A DNA stretch of 5,996 nt from the NCBI GenBank assembly GCA_938084085.1, contig CALKDV010000017.1, positions 1-5,996 of the forward strand, read 5' to 3'. Positions 1 through 5,996 of this stretch are shown here, piece by piece. The position numbers were made by a program, and so were the translations under genes. The notes below the pieces were generated by a model. The model saw nothing but the letters and a program-made list of their open reading frames with translations, was not told the DNA's origin and did not search any database. Source of the stretch: an uncultured Nannocystaceae bacterium (lineage in GTDB: Bacteria; Myxococcota_A; Polyangia; Nannocystales; Nannocystaceae). How positions within the stretch are numbered: the stretch's first letter is position 1; each line of letters begins with the position of its first letter.

Positions 1-49
1 ACACCTCCGCTCGGAATTCGTGGGTTTCAGCCTGGGTGTTCACGGTCAT
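1..49 (-). CDS. htpG: Molecular chaperone HtpG (Hsp90), N-terminal fragment, cut by window edge
   Basis: Only the first 16 codons are inside the window. They read M-T-V-N-T-Q-A-E-T-H-E-F-R-A-E-V from an ATG at 49-47. The E-T-H-E-F-R-A-E-V stretch matches the conserved start of bacterial HtpG, where a short variable leader is followed by E-x-x-x-F-x-x-E-V and then the ATPase helix (known family knowledge). HtpG is a cytoplasmic ATP-dependent homodimeric chaperone of the Hsp90 family that acts on stress-damaged and client proteins. The start is supported by an AGAGGA ribosome binding site just upstream. The ATPase, middle and dimerisation domains lie outside the window, so the call rests on a short but characteristic N-terminus. 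Another protein with a similar leader cannot be excluded. Confidence 0.72.
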   Translation of the reverse strand, partial: MTVNTQAETHEFRAEV

Positions 50-53
50 TGAT

Positions 54-59
54 TCCTCT
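54..59 (-). promoter_or_regulatory. Ribosome binding site of htpG
   Basis: On the minus strand the sequence AGAGGA lies four bases before the ATG at 49-47. It is a purine-rich Shine-Dalgarno match that fixes this ATG as the start of the HtpG-like reading frame. Confidence 0.6.
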
Positions 60-106
60 TTCGGGTGGCCTGGTCACGGAGGCAGGATCCGTCTGGCGCG
101 CATGAG

Positions 107-134
107 AGATTAAGGCGCCTACGGAGCAGGTCAA
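107..134 (-). promoter_or_regulatory. Candidate sigma-70-type promoter for htpG
   Basis: Read on the minus strand, TTGACC (129-134; five of six to TTGACA) is followed after 16 bases by TAATCT (107-112; a weak match to TATAAT). Transcription would start near position 100, giving a leader of roughly 50 bases before the htpG ATG. The -35 is good and the -10 is poor, so this is only a candidate. I found neither a CIRCE element nor a clear heat-shock sigma (CCCCAT-type) -10 at the right distance. Confidence 0.35.
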
Positions 135-173
135 GCCCTCAGACTCCCGACCTTCGACCTCGTGGCGCGGCAC

Positions 174-197
174 GTCGATCGCTCGGGCTCGATCGAC
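174..197. repeat. Perfect 8-bp inverted repeat upstream of htpG
   Basis: GTCGATCG (174-181) and CGATCGAC (190-197) are exact reverse complements separated by an 8-base spacer. The element lies in the 224-base gap between the end of the AblB-like gene and the htpG start, about 40 bases upstream of the candidate htpG -35. No T-tract follows on either strand, so it is not a classical intrinsic terminator. Its position and symmetry would suit a binding site for a dimeric regulator, or it could be a hairpin at the 3' end of the upstream transcript. Nothing else in 50-273 looks coding. Confidence 0.5.
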
Positions 198-273
198 ATG
201 AACGACGAAGCCCGGCCCAAGCGGAGCTTGAGATCGGGATCTTCGCCCGCAACTACGCAGATCGCGCTTCGCG

Positions 274-1167
274 CTAGATGAACGACGGCATGCGAGGGGC
301 GTTCGAGGCCCCGATGCGGCGGTGCCAAAGCTGAGCGCCGGAATACTCGCCCCCTGGTCGCACGATGTGGTCGGTGAGCTTGGCCGAAACCTTAAATCCC
401 AAGGAGTTGTAGATGGCCGCAGAGTCGACGGAGTCAAAAGCTGCGATGGAGAACACCGAGGCGGTCTCCATGGCGAGAAGCTCGTCGAGCAGTGCGCGCA
501 TCATGAACTCAAGGTGATTGATGTCTGACTCTTTGGCGGGGGGCGTGAGCATGTCGACCTTGGCGTGGCCAAAGGACGAGTCTGTCTCGGCACCCACCCA
601 AAACTCGCGTTTACCCACCTTCCCGCGGATGGCGATGTCCGGATTGAACATGGCTCGGCGGAAGGGTGCGTAGAGCGCGCCAGTTCCGTTGTCACGGACA
701 ACCTCTTTGAGGCGGTCTTCGTCGCGAACGAGCTCGAGGCTCAGGCCGCGGGGCTTATTCTCGACCGGCTCGCGGGTCGCGACGGTGGGGGAGTTGAGTT
801 TGGGAGCGCCACCTTGGATCGGCTCGCCGTCATCGGTGTAGACGCGGCTCATGATGTACGCGTCTGCCGTGCGGAAATAGCCCGGAATCGCCCCTTCACG
901 GGAGAAGCCGACGCTGCGCCAGCTCTTGGAATCTTGCTTCTCGACCACGGTAAATACCTTGCGAAGACCCTCGGTACGAGCAATTCGGTCGAAAAAGTCG
1001 CGTTTTTGCTGGTAGTTTCCTACTCGGTAGTCAAAGACGCGAAGGTTTGCGTGCTGTCGGTTCAGCAAAAAGCAGAAATCAATGTCCCCTCGGCGATAGT
1101 AGTGCTCTTCGACGGGGGTGTGGCTCGAGCTCTTGGGAGCTCCTTGTCCGGGATTGGTGGTCAGCAT
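274..1167 (-). CDS. AblB-like GNAT-family protein (putative beta-lysine N-acetyltransferase homologue, degenerate)
   Basis: A 297-residue cytoplasmic protein with the two-part layout of AblB. AblB acetylates beta-lysine, made by lysine 2,3-aminomutase AblA, to give the compatible solute N-epsilon-acetyl-beta-lysine. The first part (about 42-110) contains the AblB-like pattern G-F-S-R-E-G-A-I-P-G-Y-F (87-98) and then D-A-Y-I-M-S-R-V-Y (102-110). The second part (about 143-285) resembles the GNAT domain, with D-M-L-T-P-P (205-210), helix F-M-M-R-A-L-L-D-E-L (221-230), a V-F-S-I-A-A strand (238-243), an I-Y-N-S-L-G-F segment (252-258) and an E-Y-S-G-A-Q-L-W-H-R-R-I end (274-285). The usual R/Q-x-x-G-x-G/A acetyl-CoA loop is absent: A-K-E-S-D-I-N-H-L-E (211-220) stands there instead. 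No ablA is present in the window, so the substrate is unproven and the protein may be inactive or repurposed. The ATG at 1167 has GAGGA 11 bases upstream; the stop is TAG. Confidence 0.7.
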   Translation of the reverse strand: MLTTNPGQGAPKSSSHTPVEEHYYRRGDIDFCFLLNRQHANLRVFDYRVGNYQQKRDFFDRIARTEGLRKVFTVVEKQDSKSWRSVGFSREGAIPGYFRTADAYIMSRVYTDDGEPIQGGAPKLNSPTVATREPVENKPRGLSLELVRDEDRLKEVVRDNGTGALYAPFRRAMFNPDIAIRGKVGKREFWVGAETDSSFGHAKVDMLTPPAKESDINHLEFMMRALLDELLAMETASVFSIAAFDSVDSAAIYNSLGFKVSAKLTDHIVRPGGEYSGAQLWHRRIGASNAPRMPSFI

Positions 1168-1394
1168 TGCTGGGAGGTTCCTCGAAGTGTGTGCGCGTCG
1201 GCCGAAGTGATAACCAGGGAGCTTCAGGCTGATCCTGGTCGTACTATCTTCGGCTCTAGAATCTGTAAGTGGCCGAAATCCCCAGGGAAACAGGGGAAGC
1301 CAAACGGGCTACATGTCCTTACCACCGTGGGTCAATGATGTCAAAGCTAAGCCTATCGAATGAACTGGAGGAAAGTCGGCGACCATGGCGTCCT
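1168..1394. promoter_or_regulatory. Divergent intergenic region with candidate promoter
   Basis: This gap separates the start of the minus-strand AblB-like gene from the chosen start of the plus-strand lipoprotein gene, so promoters for both should lie here. On the plus strand TAGAAT (1257-1262) is a five-of-six -10 match, but the hexamer 17 bases upstream (CCTGGT) is a poor -35, so an activator or alternative sigma factor would be needed. I could not pick a convincing minus-strand promoter. The region also holds a composite inverted repeat (1201-1254) and a smaller one, TCCCC/GGGGA (1279-1283 and 1293-1297). The function is inferred from position. Confidence 0.35.
1201..1254. repeat. Composite inverted repeat (7 bp + 6 bp arms) between divergent genes
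   Basis: GCCGAAG (1201-1207) pairs with CTTCGGC (1248-1254), and inside it ACCAGG (1213-1218) pairs with CCTGGT (1234-1239). The two stems are separated by an internal loop of 5 and 8 bases and closed by a 15-base apical loop. The outer and inner arms recur in direct orientation as GCCGAA (1272-1277) and CCAGGGA (1282-1288). The element could be an operator for a dimeric regulator acting on both divergent promoters, or a folded leader. No T-tract follows, which argues against an intrinsic terminator. Confidence 0.45.
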
Positions 1395-2807
1395 ATGAGG
1401 GGGTTTGTGGCCGTCTGGGTCGCAGCGATGTGCGTGATGACGCCCGCGTGTAGCCTTTTGAAAGGCTCCGAGGCGGGCTGCAGCAAGGACACCGATTGTA
1501 AGGGAGATCGTATCTGCGACGCGCATCGGTGCGTGACCGCACATGAAAAATCCGAAGAAGCCGTCGTTGACGACCGTAAAGAGATCTCTGCGTTGAATGC
1601 GCCCGTGGTGGTGAGAGCGTCCAGCTCCACCCTGGGCAGCTTTGCTCGGGGCGGTCCCGGCTACGCGGGGGCGCTCCCCCATGCGGCACCGGCCAAGCGC
1701 CCCGAGTTGGCGTGGGACGTCGACCTCGGCGGGGTTATCTACGCCTCTCCCAGGTTGGTGGTGGGTGAAGGAGGCGAGGCGGTCGCGTACGTCGGGACGC
1801 ACGGTGGAAGGCTCGTGGGTGTGGTGGTGGACGGCGCTCGCGCTGGTGCCACGGTGCTCGACATGGACCTGGGAGGGCGGATGTGGTCGACGCCATGGGT
1901 AGACGAAGAGGGCGTGCTGTACGTCGGGACCGACGCCGACGAGCTGGTCGCCGTGACCCTGTCCACGGGCGAGGTCGCCTGGCGGACAAAGATCGGTACA
2001 TGCGCGCAGACCACCGCACCCGGCCCGGAGGGGGCGCGCTGCGATGTGGACGGGGGCCCCACCCAAGGGCCCGAGGGCGATCTGTACGTCGGCGCCGACG
2101 GTGTGTACCGGCTTCGACGCGACGGCACCGTTGTGTGGCACTGGCCGGCTGAGCTCAAGGAGGGAGAACGCCCAGCCCACGTGGCCTCGACGCCGGTGGT
2201 GACCGCTGATGGCCGCGTCCTGTTCGGCGGGCAAGATGGATTCGTGCGGGCGCTGGATTCCACGGGCGAGGAGCGCTGGAGCTACAAAGTGATCGCAGAT
2301 GTGGACGGCTCTGGATGGGTGGGCGAAGACGGGGAATTTGTCGTGGGTGCCGACGACGGCCGGGTGTATGCGATTCGACGGGACGGTTCGTTGAAGTGGA
2401 GCTTTGTGGCGCAAAAGGACATCCGGTCCAGTGTCGGGGGCGACGGGAAGGGCCGCCTCTATGTCACATCGCATGGTGGATTTTTGTACGCCCTCTTGGC
2501 GGATGGCTCGGTGGAGTGGGTGTTTCAGACCGCCGCGCCCATTCAGTCGACGCCGGTGGTGGACGCTCAAGGATTGGTCTTGGTAGGTAGCCAAGACAAT
2601 CAGCTATATGCGCTTGGAGACGACGGCGCCGTGCGTTGGGTGCTTGAGCTCCCCGCGGACGTCGACTCGAGCGTAGCCCTCAGTCCGGCGGGCACCCTCG
2701 TGGTGGGCTGCGACGACGGACACCTGCGCGCCTACGGAGCCGCGGCGGCGAACCCCGCGGAGGCGGTGGCACCCGCTCCGGATCAGGCGGCGACGCCCTC
2801 TCCATGA
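1395..2807 (+). CDS. Predicted lipoprotein with Cys-rich segment and eight PQQ-like beta-propeller repeats
   Basis: From the ATG at 1395 the product is 470 residues. It begins M-R-G-F-V-A-V-W-V-A-A-M-C-V-M-T-P-A-C, a compact signal peptide with Cys19 as the likely lipidated residue. The lipobox is imperfect, with Thr at -3. Cys29, 35, 41 and 46 form a small module (C-x5-C-x5-C-x4-C) of a type often seen after the signal in myxobacterial secreted proteins. After a linker, residues about 105-450 hold eight repeats of roughly 40 residues with W-x-x at blade boundaries and L-Y-V-G-x-x-D-x-x-x-Y-A-L strands, typical of PQQ-like or BamB-type eight-bladed propellers. Blade 3 carries Cys203 and Cys216, a possible disulphide. 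A Pro/Ala-rich tail ends the protein. It likely acts as an envelope scaffold or binding protein; no PQQ enzyme active site was recognised. The frame is open upstream (ATG 1338, GTG 1269); 1395 was chosen for the signal peptide, although no good ribosome binding site supports any of these starts. It may be co-transcribed with the RNase R gene 105 bases downstream. Confidence 0.85.
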   Translation: MRGFVAVWVAAMCVMTPACSLLKGSEAGCSKDTDCKGDRICDAHRCVTAHEKSEEAVVDDRKEISALNAPVVVRASSSTLGSFARGGPGYAGALPHAAPAKRPELAWDVDLGGVIYASPRLVVGEGGEAVAYVGTHGGRLVGVVVDGARAGATVLDMDLGGRMWSTPWVDEEGVLYVGTDADELVAVTLSTGEVAWRTKIGTCAQTTAPGPEGARCDVDGGPTQGPEGDLYVGADGVYRLRRDGTVVWHWPAELKEGERPAHVASTPVVTADGRVLFGGQDGFVRALDSTGEERWSYKVIADVDGSGWVGEDGEFVVGADDGRVYAIRRDGSLKWSFVAQKDIRSSVGGDGKGRLYVTSHGGFLYALLADGSVEWVFQTAAPIQSTPVVDAQGLVLVGSQDNQLYALGDDGAVRWVLELPADVDSSVALSPAGTLVVGCDDGHLRAYGAAAANPAEAVAPAPDQAATPSP

Positions 2808-2898
2808 GTCCGCCTCCAACGACGACTGTGGCGTCGGATGGGCGGCCCCAGGGCTGTTCACGGCTCCGTGCGGGCTTGCGTTCTATGCGGGGATGTGC

Positions 2899-2904
2899 AA
2901 AGGA
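2899..2904 (+). promoter_or_regulatory. Ribosome binding site deciding a GTG start for RNase R
   Basis: AAAGGA lies eight bases before GTG 2913-2915. The in-frame ATG at 2838 has no comparable site and would add 25 residues with no resemblance to the family, so GTG 2913 is preferred. The 2808-2912 gap holds no clear terminator or separate promoter. Confidence 0.65.
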
Positions 2905-2912
2905 CGGCTCTC

Positions 2913-5192
<2,280 letters not shown>

Positions 5193-5241
5193 AGGATCGA
5201 GTTCAGTTCGATGCGGCGGCGTCAACACGGCACCGACAGCG

Positions 5242-5996
5242 TCAGATCTCGATGGCCAGACCGAGGTACCACGTGTCGTCACCGACGCTGACTTTGTTCA
5301 TCAGCGAACCGAATCCATCCATGCGGGAGAACTGCCACTCGCCAAAGATATAGGTGTGATTGATCCCCGTGGCCGAGTCGAGGGCTTTCGCGGCGCTTGG
5401 CTCGAGGAAGTCGAGGCGGAGCATCATCCCGAGGTTGGCTTGCCACCCCGCGGATCCGCCGCTCCCCTTTACGCCAGCGTCGTTGACGGAGATGTCGCCG
5501 TCACCGTTGCTTGCCCACCAAAAGCCGTAGGCCAGTCCGCCCCGGGCGTAGGGGACGAGGGGGATGTTAAAGCGGTCCGCCAGGAGTTCGAATCGGTACC
5601 CAAGCATCAAGGTCATGGGAAACACGCTGAACCGCACGCGGTCTGCGTCGCTGCGGGTCGTGGGGTCCGAAGGTTGGGTTTGGACCAAGATGGCCTGCGC
5701 TCTATCTTGAAAGAAACCGATGGAGGTCCCGAGAGAGAGGGGCCCCCCAACATTGATGAACTGCCACTCAAAGCCGAGGCGGGTCATCAAACGATCCCGA
5801 GGTTGGCCCACGGCGACTCCGCGGCTGTCTGTCTTTCCAAACACCTCGGCGTAGGCACCGAGTCCTGGCCCTGGGTACTTGCCGTCGACGTTGGGAAGGT
5901 AGGGTCCAAACTTCACCTCGATGGCGAAGCGCTGCGGGGTACCCGTGAACGGAACGACCGGCTCCAAGGCGACGGCGGCGGCGTCAATCATGGGCG
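5242..5996 (-). CDS. MXAN_2562-like outer-membrane beta-barrel protein, N-terminus cut by window edge
   Basis: The frame is open to the window edge, and the 249 residues after the first visible Met contain no signal peptide, so the true start and export signal are probably beyond 5996. The remainder shows alternating polar/hydrophobic strands typical of an outer-membrane beta-barrel. It matches my recollection of the MXAN_2562 family of myxobacterial barrels: R-F-A-I-E-V-K-F-G-P-Y near the start (21-31), P-L-V-P-Y-A-R-G-G-L-A-Y-G-F-W-W in the middle (144-159), L-D-F-L-E-P (193-198), G-I-N-H-T-Y-I-F-G-E-W (209-219) and the ending S-V-G-D-D-T-W-Y-L-G-L-A-I-E-I. The family's function is not established, so no transport role is claimed. 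The last residue is Ile rather than the commonest terminal aromatic. The gene converges on rnr with 49 bases between stop codons and no strong terminator visible. Confidence 0.8.
   Translation of the reverse strand, partial: PMIDAAAVALEPVVPFTGTPQRFAIEVKFGPYLPNVDGKYPGPGLGAYAEVFGKTDSRGVAVGQPRDRLMTRLGFEWQFINVGGPLSLGTSIGFFQDRAQAILVQTQPSDPTTRSDADRVRFSVFPMTLMLGYRFELLADRFNIPLVPYARGGLAYGFWWASNGDGDISVNDAGVKGSGGSAGWQANLGMMLRLDFLEPSAAKALDSATGINHTYIFGEWQFSRMDGFGSLMNKVSVGDDTWYLGLAIEI

Noticed and set aside
210..273. Short hairpins near the stop of the AblB-like gene (CAAGC/GCTTG and GCGC/GCGC)
   Set aside because: Stems of four to five base pairs without a T-tract are expected by chance in GC-rich sequence.
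65..277. 70-codon plus-strand frame between htpG and the AblB-like gene
   Set aside because: The translation is Arg/Ser-rich with no domain pattern, there is no convincing ribosome binding site, and the segment is better explained as the htpG upstream region.
565..1338. 257-codon open frame on the plus strand
   Set aside because: It lies opposite the AblB-like gene, whose minus-strand product shows recognisable family motifs. The plus-strand translation has none, and such long shadows are common in GC-rich DNA.
1353..2594. 413-codon open frame on the minus strand
   Set aside because: It is antisense to the beta-propeller gene, with His/Arg/Pro-rich low-complexity translation and no domain pattern.
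5193..5241. Possible bidirectional terminator between rnr and the barrel gene
   Set aside because: Only a 5-bp stem (ATCGA 5196-5200 with TCGAT 5208-5212) is present with no T-tract on either side, too weak to call an intrinsic terminator.

Overview
The window looks like chromosomal DNA from a GC-rich member of the Myxococcota (former Deltaproteobacteria). The evidence is the high-GC codon use, an outer-membrane barrel resembling the MXAN_2562 family known from myxobacteria and relatives, and a lipoprotein that pairs a small cysteine-rich segment with a PQQ-like beta-propeller. The species cannot be named from the sequence alone.

Layout, left to right. (1) The first 49 bases are the 5' end of a minus-strand gene that reads like the N-terminus of the chaperone HtpG (Hsp90), with a good ribosome binding site. 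(2) A 224-base gap (50-273) carries a plausible htpG promoter and a perfect 8-bp inverted repeat. (3) Positions 274-1167, minus strand, encode a two-part GNAT-like protein resembling beta-lysine N-acetyltransferase AblB, but without the usual acetyl-CoA binding loop. (4) Positions 1168-1394 form a divergent intergenic region with a long composite inverted repeat. (5) Positions 1395-2807, plus strand, encode a predicted lipoprotein with a short Cys-rich segment and eight PQQ-like beta-propeller repeats. (6) Positions 2913-5192, plus strand, encode a ribonuclease R-type 3'-5' exoribonuclease with intact RNB active-site aspartates. It has no N-terminal helix-turn-helix domain and ends in a repetitive basic tail. 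(7) Positions 5242-5996, minus strand, encode the C-terminal part of an outer-membrane beta-barrel that runs off the window and converges on the RNase gene.

The genes do not form an obvious single pathway. The lipoprotein and RNase R genes are on the same strand, 105 bases apart with no clear terminator between them, and may be co-transcribed. The AblB-like gene and the lipoprotein gene are divergent. HtpG and RNase R are both stress-associated housekeeping functions, while the lipoprotein and the barrel belong to the cell envelope. I see no CRISPR array, tRNA, rRNA, insertion sequence or phage gene. I also see no convincing novel multi-gene system. The points most worth checking are the degenerate AblB-like protein, the motif cluster in the divergent intergenic region, and the repeat-built tail of the RNase.
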